Origin: Bifidobacteriaceae bacterium
GTDB lineage: Bacteria > Actinomycetota > Actinomycetes > Actinomycetales > WQXJ01
Direction: 5' to 3'
Length of the DNA: 63,355 nucleotides
Assembly (NCBI GenBank): GCA_031272885.1
Contig: JAISSX010000062.1
Span: 1 to 63,355, forward strand
Under the pieces are notes generated by a model. That model saw only the letters and a list, made by a program, of their open reading frames with translations. It was not told the origin of the DNA and searched no databases. This document shows positions 32,924 to 42,076 of this stretch, piece after piece; the stretch's first letter is position 1, and each line of letters opens with the position of its first letter. Made by a program: the position numbers and the translations under genes.

Positions 32924-35764
32924 ATGTTCCGCTACACCCTGATGCAACTGCGCAGTTCGCTGCGCCACCTGGTGGCGGCCGGCCTGGCCATCATGATCGC
33001 CACCGCCTTCTTGACCGCCGGCCTGTCGGCTTCCGGCGTGGTCAAGAAAACCACCATCCAGATGGTTTCGGCCGATTTTGCCCAGGCGGACCTGGTGGTG
33101 CCTTCCATGTGGTGGTACGGCGGCATCGATGTGGCCGATGTCGTCCGCGACCTGCCCGGGGTCGAGGCCGCCTTCGCGCCGGCTTCCACCACGGCCGTGG
33201 TCTCGAACGGTGACACGTCGCAGTATGTCACCTTGGGCCAGTCCGCCCCGGTGGCCAGCCTGGAAGCCTGGCCGGTGGACCAGGGCCGTGAGGCCGAACA
33301 GACCGGCGAGGCGGTGTTGGGTACTTCGGTGGCCGATCGCCTGGGGATCGGTTTGGGCGACACCTTCACCATGACGTTCGAACGTTGGCAGACTACCGAC
33401 GGCCAAGAGCACCCGGCCACCGTCACCCTGGTGGGCCTGTTTGACGACAGCCAGCCTTTCATCTGGTCGGTCACCCAGGCTCGCGCCACCTTGCCAACCA
33501 TGGTCGAGGCCGGCGTCTCGACCGACCCGACCAGTTCCAACGGCTCCGCCCTGTGGGCCGAGAATCTGCTGGTCAAGGCCCAACCGGGGGTTGATACCGG
33601 TGTCGATTCCGAGTTGCGGCGGGAGTTGGCCGCGGTCCTGGGCCAGTACCTGGCGGACCAGGAAGCGGCCGATCGCCTGGCCCATCCCGACTGGTATGAC
33701 GGCCAGGACACCTTCGACTACGACGAGTCCGTGGCGTACTACCAGGCCGACCTCTCGTCCTTCATCCAAACCCGCGACCAGGCGGCCGAAGAACGGGCCG
33801 CCAGCTACTTGGGCTCAGAGGTGGTGCTGACCCTGATCGGACTCGTTTTCGCCGGCCTGTCGCTGCTGGTGGCGTCCCTGGTGATCGCCAACACCTTCCA
33901 GGTTCTGATTGCCAGCCGCACCCGCACCCTGGCCCTGCTGCGCTGCGTTGGCGCCACCAAAGACCAGGTGCGCCAGTCGGTGCTGATGGAGTCGCTGCTG
34001 GTGGGCTTGGGCGCCTCGGTGCTGGGCCTGCTCTTGGGGATCGGCCTGGTGCAGGCCGGCCTGGCGGCGGCCGGCCACCGCTTCCCGGCGGTCCCGGTGC
34101 CGCACTTCGTTGGCCTACCGGTTTGGTTGATGTTCCTGGCCGTGGCGGCCGGCACCGGCACCACGCTGCTGGCCGCCCTGGCGCCGGCCCGCCTGGCCAC
34201 CCGGGTGGCTCCTGTGGAGGCCCTACGCCCCCAGGGCGCGCCGGTGGTGCGGGCCGGGGCCGGCCGGGGCCGCTGGCTGGCCTCGATCATCCTGACGCTG
34301 GCCGGTGTGGCCCTGCTGGCGGGCGCGGTCTGGTACCAGATGAACCACCCGGATCCGGATTACAGCGCCTCTATCAACGCCACCGTGGCCGGTTTGACTG
34401 GCAGCGCCATCGCCGCCATCGGCATCCTGATCGGGGCCGTCTTCTGGCTGCCCAGGGTGGTGGGCTGGCTGACCCGGCCGCTGCGGCGGTTCGGCGCCGG
34501 CGCCCGCCTGGCCGCAGTCAACTCGGTGCGCCACCCGCGGCGCACCGCCGCCACTGCCACCGCCCTGCTGATCGGCGTGACGCTGGTCAGCGCCATGACG
34601 GTGGCGGCGGCCTCGGTGGCTAAGACGTTGGAACGCGAGACCTATACCTACTGGCCGATCGACCTTCAGGTGGGGTCAATTGATCTCAACCTGTGGCTGG
34701 ATGACGACGCCTACACCCAGGCCTGCGGCCCAGACGCCGAGGTCTGGGGTGGGGCCAGCTATCCCATGTGGCCGGCCTTGACCGACAACGAGATCACGGC
34801 CGTACGGAACATCGACGGCCTGACCGCCACCGCCGTGGCCTACAGCGCCACGGTGACGGTGCCCGACGCCGCCGGCATCCCGGTCTCGGTGACCGCCGCC
34901 GCAGTCGACCCTGAAGCCCTGCGCGGGGTGCTAGCCGAACCGGAGGTGGCCGATCTGCTGGCGGACGGCATAGTGCTGATGGACGGCAACCTCGCCGCCG
35001 CCCTGGACAACGCCGAGTGGTTCTGCCCTTACGCCGTCTACGAACAGCCCAGTTTGGATCGAAACAGCCAGATCCAGCGCACCGTGACCGGCGATGCGGG
35101 CCAAATCGAGGCGACCTTGAAGTATCTGCCGGTGATGGACCAGATCGGTGCCTACCTTCTGATGAGCCAAGAGACGCTGCAGACCTTGGCGGCTGAGGCC
35201 CAACCGGAGGCCGTGTGGGCCGCCTTGGCCCAGGGCGCCAACCCGGTCGACGTAGCGGACGAGGCCCAAGACACCGTGACCGAACTGGCCCGGTCTGACA
35301 GTGACATCCGGCCGGTCTACGGCGCCGCCATTTCGCGGGCCGACACCCTGCGCGCCATCGACGCCATGCTGCTGATTGGCTTGGCCCTGCTGGCCGTGTC
35401 GGTGTTGGTGGCCCTGATCGGCGTGGCCAACACGTTGTCGCTCAGCGTCATCGAGCGCCGTAAGGAGACGGCCGTGCTGCGGGCCCTTGGCCTGACCAGG
35501 GGCCAGACCCGCTGGATGATGGCGGTGGAAGGCATGGTGATTGCCGGCGTGGCTGGCCTCAGCGGCCTGGTGGTGGGCACGGTCTACGGCTGGGGCGGCG
35601 TGGGCCTGGTGATCGGTTATTCGGACGCCTTCACCCTTGCCCTGCCGGTGGACCGTCTGCTGCTGATCCTGGCGCTGGCCGTGGCGGCCGGCCTGGTGGC
35701 CTCGGTGCTGCCCGGCCGCCGCGCCGCCAAGACCCCGCCGGCCGCCGCCCTCGCCACCGAATAA
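32924..35764 (+). CDS. FtsX-like ABC transporter permease (two FtsX domains)
   Basis: This 946-residue protein begins with a membrane segment at ~15-38, then an extracellular MacB-PCD-like domain (~45-290) and three segments (~300-430) containing the coupling sequence SRTRTLALLRCVGATKDQVR. A middle pair is at ~445-510, followed by a second extracellular domain (~560-800) and a last FtsX domain with VIERRKETAVLRALGLTRGQ. The two regulatory loops (CVGATKDQ and ALGLTRGQ) confirm tandem FtsX domains. It works with the preceding ATPase and the two-component system in envelope defence or export. Family-1 copy C lies immediately downstream. Confidence 0.93.
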   Translation: MFRYTLMQLRSSLRHLVAAGLAIMIATAFLTAGLSASGVVKKTTIQMVSADFAQADLVVPSMWWYGGIDVADVVRDLPGVEAAFAPASTTAVVSNGDTSQYVTLGQSAPVASLEAWPVDQGREAEQTGEAVLGTSVADRLGIGLGDTFTMTFERWQTTDGQEHPATVTLVGLFDDSQPFIWSVTQARATLPTMVEAGVSTDPTSSNGSALWAENLLVKAQPGVDTGVDSELRRELAAVLGQYLADQEAADRLAHPDWYDGQDTFDYDESVAYYQADLSSFIQTRDQAAEERAASYLGSEVVLTLIGLVFAGLSLLVASLVIANTFQVLIASRTRTLALLRCVGATKDQVRQSVLMESLLVGLGASVLGLLLGIGLVQAGLAAAGHRFPAVPVPHFVGLPVWLMFLAVAAGTGTTLLAALAPARLATRVAPVEALRPQGAPVVRAGAGRGRWLASIILTLAGVALLAGAVWYQMNHPDPDYSASINATVAGLTGSAIAAIGILIGAVFWLPRVVGWLTRPLRRFGAGARLAAVNSVRHPRRTAATATALLIGVTLVSAMTVAAASVAKTLERETYTYWPIDLQVGSIDLNLWLDDDAYTQACGPDAEVWGGASYPMWPALTDNEITAVRNIDGLTATAVAYSATVTVPDAAGIPVSVTAAAVDPEALRGVLAEPEVADLLADGIVLMDGNLAAALDNAEWFCPYAVYEQPSLDRNSQIQRTVTGDAGQIEATLKYLPVMDQIGAYLLMSQETLQTLAAEAQPEAVWAALAQGANPVDVADEAQDTVTELARSDSDIRPVYGAAISRADTLRAIDAMLLIGLALLAVSVLVALIGVANTLSLSVIERRKETAVLRALGLTRGQTRWMMAVEGMVIAGVAGLSGLVVGTVYGWGGVGLVIGYSDAFTLALPVDRLLLILALAVAAGLVASVLPGRRAAKTPPAAALATE

Positions 35765-35791
35765 CCCCTGGCCACCCCGGGCCATCTTCCT

Positions 35792-35917
35792 CCCGAAAGG
35801 TCCCTTTTCCGGCACGAAAGGTCAATTCCGTTCCCGACGACGCCTACAGCTAAGGCTCTGACCTGGGGTTATACCGTGAGCGAAACCCCCGGCAGTAACA
35901 GAATTGACCTTTCGTGC
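35792..35917 (+). repeat. Family-1 inverted-repeat element, copy C
   Basis: The outer half-site CCCGAAAGGTCCCTTTTCC is at 35792-35810. The ends GCACGAAAGGTCAATTCCGT (35812-35831) and ACAGAATTGACCTTTCGTGC (35898-35917) pair with one mismatch. The interior reads CTGACCTGGGGTTATACCGT followed by GAGCGAAAC, in the same orientation as copy A. The same base change in the fourth position of both ends (A for G) suggests the ends evolve together. Confidence 0.85.
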
Positions 35918-35923
35918 AGGGAG

Positions 35924-35949
35924 GTCATCCCGGCCGAAGAGCCGGGATC
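35924..35949. repeat. GTCATCCCGG...CCGGGATC module
   Basis: This short inverted repeat lies directly beside family-1 copy C. Similar modules occur at 11805-11850 and 27685-27710 and inside family-1 copies A and D. Confidence 0.55.
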
Positions 35950-36038
35950 TACCCTCTGGCCAATTGAGTAATTTCAATGATCCACAGGACACGCCGGGGT
36001 TGGTCAGGGAGCCCCCGGCCGGCCGCCATACTGCCGCC

Positions 36039-39000
36039 ATGCACTTCACGCTCGCCTGCCGGCGCCACCCCGCCGGCCACGACGCCTGGGCCGAGGATGG
36101 CACGCCGTGGCACCAGGTCTTGGCCGACCTATCCACTACGCCCGCCGCCTGCGCCCTCTCCCCCGCCACTGGCGCCGCCACCTGGTACGCCGGTGACCAC
36201 CTGTTGGCGCCCGATGACGCGGCCGGCACCGGCCATCTACCGCACGGCTGCCTGGTCTCACCAGAGCCCCGGCCGGAACCGCGCTTCGAGGTGGGAGCCT
36301 GGCGCCTGGTCCGGTTGGGCTCGCCCCAGGCCGGGGCCGAACTGCCGCTGCGCGGCGCCGGCCTGCCGAATCTCACAGCCGGGCGCACCGCCCGCGGCCG
36401 GGTCCGCCTGCGCGCCACCGCCAAGCGCCGCGACAGCCAGGTGATTTGGCTGGGCCGGATCCGCTGGCGGGGCCTGGCCAAGACCCCCAAGGTGCGTTGG
36501 CGCCGGCTGGGCCGCCGCCCACGCTGGGGCGGGCGCGGCTCCCTGATTCGCCGCGGCGGCGCCACCTATGTACTGACCAAGACCCTGCCTGAAGCCAAGA
36601 CCAAGGCGGCCAAGACGGCCCGCCTGGCCAAGGCCGGCGGCTTGGGGGCCGGCGCCGTCACCTCGGTGGTGGCCGGGGTGGTGATGGTCACCATGACCCG
36701 CAACCCGATGTGGGCGGCCATGCCGGCCGCGGCCCTGGCGGCCATGGCCCTGCCGCTGCTGCGCCGCGGCCAGCGCCACCCGTGGTGCGAGGACGTCATC
36801 GGGCTGGGTGACGTGGCCACGACGCCACCGAAGCCGGGCACCCTGCCTGGTGACCCGCCGCCCGGCCTGACGTTGGCCGCGCTACTGGAAGCCAGGCAGG
36901 TGACCGGCACCGGACCGGCCTCGGCCGTCCACGCCGTGCTGCGCAGCCTGGCCCTGGCCCACCTGGCCAAGGTTGAAGCCGGCCCCCGCACCGTCACGGC
37001 GCCCAAGGAACCGGATTGGGCCTGGACCCGCTTCCTGGCCGGCCAAGACGGTCTTGAACTGACCTGCGGCTGCCCCCGAGACGAGCCCTGCGGCCTGGCC
37101 GTACCGGCCCCCGAAGACGGCCGGGAAACCACCCTTGACCTGGCGGTTCGCCCGGCCGGCCTGGGCCTGGTGGTGGTGCGCCACGCCCACCTGGGGGCCG
37201 CCCTGATGGCACCCTTAGGCAGCCAGGAGGCCGAACGCCGGGCCCGGTTGGCGGCCGCCGGCGGCCAGGCCCAAACCCCGGTCCGCCTGCCGGTGGAGGC
37301 CACCCCCAACCAGATCGAGGCGACCTGGCGCCAAGACTGCGCCAAGGTCTTGGTGGGGACGGCCGAGGCCGGCCGGCCGGTAACGCTTGACCTACCCAAA
37401 CAGGGCCCCCACCTGCTGGTGGCCGGCGCTACCGGCAGCGGCAAGTCAGAGTTCCTGCGCACCTTGATGCTGAGCGCCGCCCTGTCGATGGGCCCCGACC
37501 GGCTGGCCATTGTCGGCATCGACCACAAGGGTGGCGCCACCTTCCACGACCTGGCCGCCCTGCCGCACGTGGCCGGGGTGGTGACGGACCTGGACACTGC
37601 CGCCTCGGCCCGGGCCCTGACCTCCCTGGCGGCGGAACTGACGGCCCGCGAACGCCTGCTTGAGGCCCACGGTGTGGCCAAGCTGGCGGAACTGCCGCCG
37701 GCGGTGCGTCCACCACGCCTGATGGTGGTGGTGGATGAGTTCCGCACGCTGTTGGACACAGTGCCCGATGCCGCCCCTGCCCTTGAGCGCCTGGCCGCCC
37801 AGGGCCGTTCACTGGACATGTTTCTGGTCCTGGCCACCCAGCGCCCGTCCGGTGCGGTGAGCGCCCAGTTGCGCGCCAATCTGCCGCTGCGGATCTGTTT
37901 CCGGGTGGCCACCGAGACCGACTCCTTGGATGTGATCGGCTCCACCGCCGCCGCTGCCATCAGCCCGGAGGCGCCCGGCACCGGCCTGGTGGCCACCTCC
38001 GGCCGGCCAACCTTCCAGATGCGGGCCCTGTTGGCCACCACCGCGCCCCGCCGGCCGGCCGGGGCCATGGCCTGGCCGCAAGCCTGGGCCGCCCCGGAGG
38101 CGGCCCCACCCTCGGGTGTCGAAGCCACGGTGGAGCGCCTGGCGGCCACGGCGGCCCACCTGGGTTTGGGCAGGCCGGCCGCCCCCTGGGCGCCCGCCCT
38201 GCCGGATCGCCTCGACCTGGCGGACCTGGCCGGCCAACCGGCCGCCATCGGCCCCCAAGACCCGGCCGTGCCCAGCCTGCCGGTGGCCCTGGCCGACCTG
38301 CCGGAAACGCAACACCAGGGCGTCTTGAACGTGGCGCCGGCCGATGGCCACCTGGTGGTGGCCGGCCCACCCCGCCTGGGCCGCACCACGGCAGCCGTGA
38401 CGGTGGCCGCGGCCGCCCTAGCCCGTGGCTGGGAGGTTCACGTGTTGACCGCCAGCCCGGGCGCCTTCGAGCCGCTGCGGGCCGCACCCACGCTGGGCTC
38501 GGTGGTGCCGGTGGCGGACCTGGACCTGGTGGCGGCGGCCCTGGCCGGGCTGGCCCAAGAACCACCCCTTGGCGCCCCGCCGCGGGTATTGGTGATCGAC
38601 GGGGCCGACGCCCTAGCCGAGGTACCGCTGGACCGGTCCGGGGGCATGGCGATGGACGCCCTGGCGGGCGGCCATCTGACGCCCGGCACCTGGCTGGTAG
38701 CCACCGCTGGGCAACGCCTGGGCCGCTGGGCGGCCCAGTTTCCGCAGCGGCTGATCTTGCCCATGTCGGACCAGGGCGCGGACCTGATGTTGGGCGTGCC
38801 GAAGCATCTGGCGGGCCTGCGCCAAGGGCCGGGGCGCTGCTGTTACCAGCGTCCCGGCCTGGCCGTCCTGGCCCAGTTGGCCATGGCGGGCAACGGCCTA
38901 ACCTTCGGCCCCGTGGCCGCCACCCTGTCCGCCGTGCCGCCGCCGCGAGTGCTGCCGCTACCGAAGTCGGTGCATCAGGCCGATCTGCCGCCCGCCACCA

Positions 39001-39533
39001 AGGACATGCTGTGGTGGGGCCTGGGCGGACCGCTGGGCACGCCGGTGGGCCTGCCGCTGCAACCGGGCGTGCCCGTGGCCATCGTGGGCCCGCCCGGGTC
39101 CGGGCGCACCGCCGCCCTGACGGGTCTGGCTGGGCAGGCCGGCCGGGCCGGCCTGCCCACGGCGAACATTTCGCCAACGGGCTCAAACGCTTGGGAGGCC
39201 ATTGTCAGCGCCTTGGACAAGGGCGCCATCGTCCTAGCCGACAATCTGGACCAACTGCCCGGCCCGGTGCCGCCGGCCCTGCCCGCCACCGGCACCCTGA
39301 TCGGCGCCCTCACCACGGCCGCCGCCGGCAGTTTCCGGGCGCCGGCCACCCTGTTTCACCAGCGGCCCAACGGCCTGGTCTTGTGGCCGGCCACGCCCGG
39401 TTCGAACACTGTTTTCGGGTCTCCCATCAACCTGCCCGGGGCGGGGGCCGGCCGGGCCGCCACCCCACCACCGGGGCGCGGCGTGGCCGTAGCCGGCGCC
39501 TCCCTGGTGCCGGTCCAGTGTGCCCGCGGCTGA
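36039..39533 (+). CDS. FtsK/SpoIIIE-domain protein with three P-loop regions (EssC/EccC-like), orphan
   Basis: This 1164-residue protein starts at ATG 36039. A basic N-terminal third precedes two membrane segments (~200-240). ATPase domain 1 has Walker A GATGSGKSE at 463-470 and Walker B LMVVVDEFRTLL, followed by ATQRPSGAVSAQLRANLPLR, the FtsK/EssC sensor region. Domain 2 has a modified loop GPPRLGRTT at 776 and LVIDGADALAE. Domain 3 has GPPGSGRT at 1017. Three tandem domains, the last two without the canonical Lys, match the plan of type VII secretion ATPases. No WXG100, EccB/D/E or mycosin gene is in the window, so its partners are unknown. A divergent DNA pump is the alternative. Confidence 0.8.
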   Translation: MHFTLACRRHPAGHDAWAEDGTPWHQVLADLSTTPAACALSPATGAATWYAGDHLLAPDDAAGTGHLPHGCLVSPEPRPEPRFEVGAWRLVRLGSPQAGAELPLRGAGLPNLTAGRTARGRVRLRATAKRRDSQVIWLGRIRWRGLAKTPKVRWRRLGRRPRWGGRGSLIRRGGATYVLTKTLPEAKTKAAKTARLAKAGGLGAGAVTSVVAGVVMVTMTRNPMWAAMPAAALAAMALPLLRRGQRHPWCEDVIGLGDVATTPPKPGTLPGDPPPGLTLAALLEARQVTGTGPASAVHAVLRSLALAHLAKVEAGPRTVTAPKEPDWAWTRFLAGQDGLELTCGCPRDEPCGLAVPAPEDGRETTLDLAVRPAGLGLVVVRHAHLGAALMAPLGSQEAERRARLAAAGGQAQTPVRLPVEATPNQIEATWRQDCAKVLVGTAEAGRPVTLDLPKQGPHLLVAGATGSGKSEFLRTLMLSAALSMGPDRLAIVGIDHKGGATFHDLAALPHVAGVVTDLDTAASARALTSLAAELTARERLLEAHGVAKLAELPPAVRPPRLMVVVDEFRTLLDTVPDAAPALERLAAQGRSLDMFLVLATQRPSGAVSAQLRANLPLRICFRVATETDSLDVIGSTAAAAISPEAPGTGLVATSGRPTFQMRALLATTAPRRPAGAMAWPQAWAAPEAAPPSGVEATVERLAATAAHLGLGRPAAPWAPALPDRLDLADLAGQPAAIGPQDPAVPSLPVALADLPETQHQGVLNVAPADGHLVVAGPPRLGRTTAAVTVAAAALARGWEVHVLTASPGAFEPLRAAPTLGSVVPVADLDLVAAALAGLAQEPPLGAPPRVLVIDGADALAEVPLDRSGGMAMDALAGGHLTPGTWLVATAGQRLGRWAAQFPQRLILPMSDQGADLMLGVPKHLAGLRQGPGRCCYQRPGLAVLAQLAMAGNGLTFGPVAATLSAVPPPRVLPLPKSVHQADLPPATKDMLWWGLGGPLGTPVGLPLQPGVPVAIVGPPGSGRTAALTGLAGQAGRAGLPTANISPTGSNAWEAIVSALDKGAIVLADNLDQLPGPVPPALPATGTLIGALTTAAAGSFRAPATLFHQRPNGLVLWPATPGSNTVFGSPINLPGAGAGRAATPPPGRGVAVAGASLVPVQCARG

Positions 39534-39592
39534 CCCCAGCCCAAAGTCCCTTTCGCACCCCGCGACGGACCTGCCTTCGCCCTCCACCGATG

Positions 39593-39602
39593 TAAACGTT
39601 TA
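39593..39602. promoter_or_regulatory. Palindrome upstream of whiB
   Basis: TAAACGTTTA is a perfect 10-base palindrome about 90 bases before the whiB start, in an AT-rich patch that stands out from the GC-rich surroundings. It may be a regulator site; the binding protein is unknown. Confidence 0.35.
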
Positions 39603-39691
39603 GAAAAAAGACCGGGTCAAACCCTTGTCAAAGGCAAACAAATGTGTGAACCTGTTCCGTGCAACATTCGGATTATCCCAGAGGAGTCACC

Positions 39692-39940
39692 ATGGATTGG
39701 CGCCACGCCGCCGCCTGTCTGGATGAGGATCCGGAGCTGTTCTTCCCCATCGGGAATTCCGGCCCCGCCCTGCTCCAGATCGAGGAAGCGAAGGCCGTGT
39801 GCCTGCGCTGCGACGTCGCCCCAGCCTGCCTACAGTGGGCATTGGACAACAATCAAGATTCGGGCGTGTGGGGAGGCTTGTCGGAAGACGAGCGCCGCTC
39901 GCTGAAGCGCCGCACCGCCCGCGCCCGCCGCGCCGCCTAG
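39692..39940 (+). CDS. whiB: WhiB-family iron-sulfur transcriptional regulator
   Basis: This 82-residue protein starts at ATG 39692 behind GAGGAG. It holds the [4Fe-4S]-binding cysteines Cys9, Cys37, Cys40 and Cys46 (C-x27-C-x2-C-x5-C), the GVWGGLSEDER turn that contacts the main sigma factor, and a basic C-terminal tail (RRTARARRAA) that contacts DNA. Size and pattern are closest to the WhiB1/WblE group. It is preceded by an AT-rich region and followed, convergently, by pdtaS, a common actinobacterial neighbour. Confidence 0.96.
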   Translation: MDWRHAAACLDEDPELFFPIGNSGPALLQIEEAKAVCLRCDVAPACLQWALDNNQDSGVWGGLSEDERRSLKRRTARARRAA

Positions 39941-39977
39941 GCGGCCGGCCACCGGCCGGTTTACTCGGCCGGCCAGG

Positions 39978-41438
39978 CTATTCGCGTAGTTTCGCTTCCA
40001 CAATCGCCCTGGTGCCGCCGCCTGGCCGCGGCTGCCATTGGATCGAACCCCGCAATTCGCCGGTAGCAAACGTGCGCACTATTTGGGTGCCCAAACCACC
40101 CTGGTCGGCACTGGGCTCGTCCGGCATGCCAATGCCGTTATCGGCGATAGTGACGGTGAGGGCCTGCCCGTCCCGGGCAGCGGTGATCCAAACGGTGCCG
40201 CCGCCGGCCGGCGCCAGGCCGTGTTCCACCGCGTTGGTCACCAACTCGGTCAAGACGATGGCCAAGACGGTGGCGTCATCGCCGGACACCTCGCCAAACG
40301 ACCCTTCTTGGACGGTGTGCACCGAAATCCCGGCCGACGCGGCATCGGCCGCCAGCCGCAACGACCGCCCAAACACCGAGTCAAAATCGACCGTCTCGGC
40401 CAGCGTCTGCGACAAGGTGTCATGTACCGTGGCGATGGTCGAAACCCGCCGCACGGCCTCATCCAAGGCGCTCTTGACCTCAGGGTTCGTGGACCGGCGC
40501 GATTGCAGCCGGAGCAGCGCGGAAACGGTCTGCAGGTTGTTCTTGACCCGGTGGTGGATCTCGCGGATGGTGGCGTCCTTGGTCATCAACTCCATCTCGC
40601 TGCGGCGCAGCTCGGTGACGTCGCGGCACAAGACCAACGCGCCGGTGCGCTGGCCCCGGTTGGTCAGCGGCACCGAGCGCAGGGCAATACTGACCCCGCC
40701 GGTGACGATCTCCGTCAGCCAGGGCGCCCGGCCCATCGCCACCACCGGCAGGGCCTCATCGACGTGCCCCTCGTCGCGCAGCCGTTCGGCCAACACCTCG
40801 ACCAGCAGCGTGCCGGTCAGATCGGCCAAGACGCCGGCGTGGTGGAACACGGAAATGGCGTTCGGCGAGGCGAACAAGACCTGACCCTGCTGGTTCAGCC
40901 GCACCACGCCATCGACCACCCGCGGCGAATGCCGGACCGAACCGGACGGCGCGGCCGAAGGCGGGAACTCCCCCCGCGACATCATGGCGATCAGTTCGTC
41001 CGCCAGTTCCAGGTAGTTGGTTTCGAGGCGGGACGGGTTGCGCACCGCGCCGATGTTGCCGTGCCGGGTCATCACGGCGATGGTTTGGCCGCGGTAGGAG
41101 ATGGGCACCACCTCTTCGCGTACGCCGTAGGTGCCGTACCAGCGCGGCTCGTGCTGGCGGTGGATGACGCCGGTTTCCAGCACCTCATTGAAATCGGCCG
41201 CCTGCGCCGGGCTGACCTGGTTGCCCACCACATCCTCGTAGTAGATGGTGGAACCGGTGCCGGGCCGGCTGAGGGCCCCGGCTACGAAACCGCCTTCGCG
41301 GGTAGGCAGCCACAACACCAGGTCGGCGAAGGCCAGATCGGCCACGATCTGCCATTCGTGGGTCAGGCGGCGCAGCCAATCCTTGTCGGCATCTTCCAGC
41401 CCGGTATCGCGCTCGATGATGTTGCTCAGTGTGGGCAC
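39978..41438 (-). CDS. pdtaS: PdtaS-type cytoplasmic sensor histidine kinase
   Basis: This 486-residue protein starts at GTG 41438 (VPTLSNIIERDTGLEDADKD), which matches the family N terminus; a longer frame to 41657 is unsupported. It has no membrane segment. A GAF-like domain (~1-150) comes first, then a PAS domain (~190-280) and the HisKA_2 box REIHHRVKNNLQTVSALLRL with His295. The HATPase domain shows TELVTNAVEHG and DNGIGMPD. PdtaS signals to the ANTAR-domain response regulator PdtaR, which acts on RNA; pdtaR is not in the window. Confidence 0.93.
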   Translation of the reverse strand: MPTLSNIIERDTGLEDADKDWLRRLTHEWQIVADLAFADLVLWLPTREGGFVAGALSRPGTGSTIYYEDVVGNQVSPAQAADFNEVLETGVIHRQHEPRWYGTYGVREEVVPISYRGQTIAVMTRHGNIGAVRNPSRLETNYLELADELIAMMSRGEFPPSAAPSGSVRHSPRVVDGVVRLNQQGQVLFASPNAISVFHHAGVLADLTGTLLVEVLAERLRDEGHVDEALPVVAMGRAPWLTEIVTGGVSIALRSVPLTNRGQRTGALVLCRDVTELRRSEMELMTKDATIREIHHRVKNNLQTVSALLRLQSRRSTNPEVKSALDEAVRRVSTIATVHDTLSQTLAETVDFDSVFGRSLRLAADAASAGISVHTVQEGSFGEVSGDDATVLAIVLTELVTNAVEHGLAPAGGGTVWITAARDGQALTVTIADNGIGMPDEPSADQGGLGTQIVRTFATGELRGSIQWQPRPGGGTRAIVEAKLRE

Positions 41439-41487
41439 CCCACCAGGGTACGAGACTCTGGCGCCAATGGCCGCGTAATCTTGGCTT

Positions 41488-41982
41488 ATGCGCCTGTCTG
41501 CCCAGTATGACTTCCCGGCCGGCGCCGAACGGGTGGCCGGCTTGCTCGCTTCGAAAGATTTTGTCTTGGCCGCCGCCAAGCGCACCCACGCCCTGTCGTC
41601 CGAGGCCGCGGTTTCGACTACGCCCGATGGCGCCTTCACCGTCACACTGCGCCGCACCCTGCCGGTTGACGGCCTGCCGGCGGCCGCCCGCCAGTTCCTG
41701 CCCGGCGGGTTGGAGATCCGTCAGGCGGTGGCCTGGGAACCGCCCGGGCCCGATGGCGCCCGCGAGGCTTCTGTGGCCGGCGACATCGCCGGCGCGCCGG
41801 TTCACCTGATCGGCACGGCCAGGCTGGCCCCTACCAAGGCGGGCTGCCGGCTGGATTTCGACGGCGAGGTCAAGGCGGCGGTGCCGCTACTGGGCCGTTC
41901 GATCGAAGAGGCGGCCGTGCCCGCCATCGTCAAGGTGCTGGACGCCGAACACGCCGAAGCCCTGGACCAACTCTCCGCCTAA
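41488..41982 (+). CDS. DUF2505-family protein
   Basis: This 164-residue protein has the START/SRPBCC-like DUF2505 pattern. It begins MRLSAQYDFPAGAERVAGLL, has a beta-rich middle (GAFTVTLRRTLPVDGLPAAA) and ends with a helix carrying GRSIEEAAVPAIVKVLDAEH. The fold usually holds a small hydrophobic ligand; no function is known for the family. It is divergent from pdtaS with about 50 bases between the starts, so the two may share a promoter region. Confidence 0.8.
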   Translation: MRLSAQYDFPAGAERVAGLLASKDFVLAAAKRTHALSSEAAVSTTPDGAFTVTLRRTLPVDGLPAAARQFLPGGLEIRQAVAWEPPGPDGAREASVAGDIAGAPVHLIGTARLAPTKAGCRLDFDGEVKAAVPLLGRSIEEAAVPAIVKVLDAEHAEALDQLSA

Positions 41983-42076
41983 ACCCAGAGTCTTGGCCTA
42001 CGCCTGTCGACGAGCGCAGCGTAGGAGACGGGCAAATCAAACACTGCCGCTCGGCGTCACCGCCGCTTGCCGGCGG

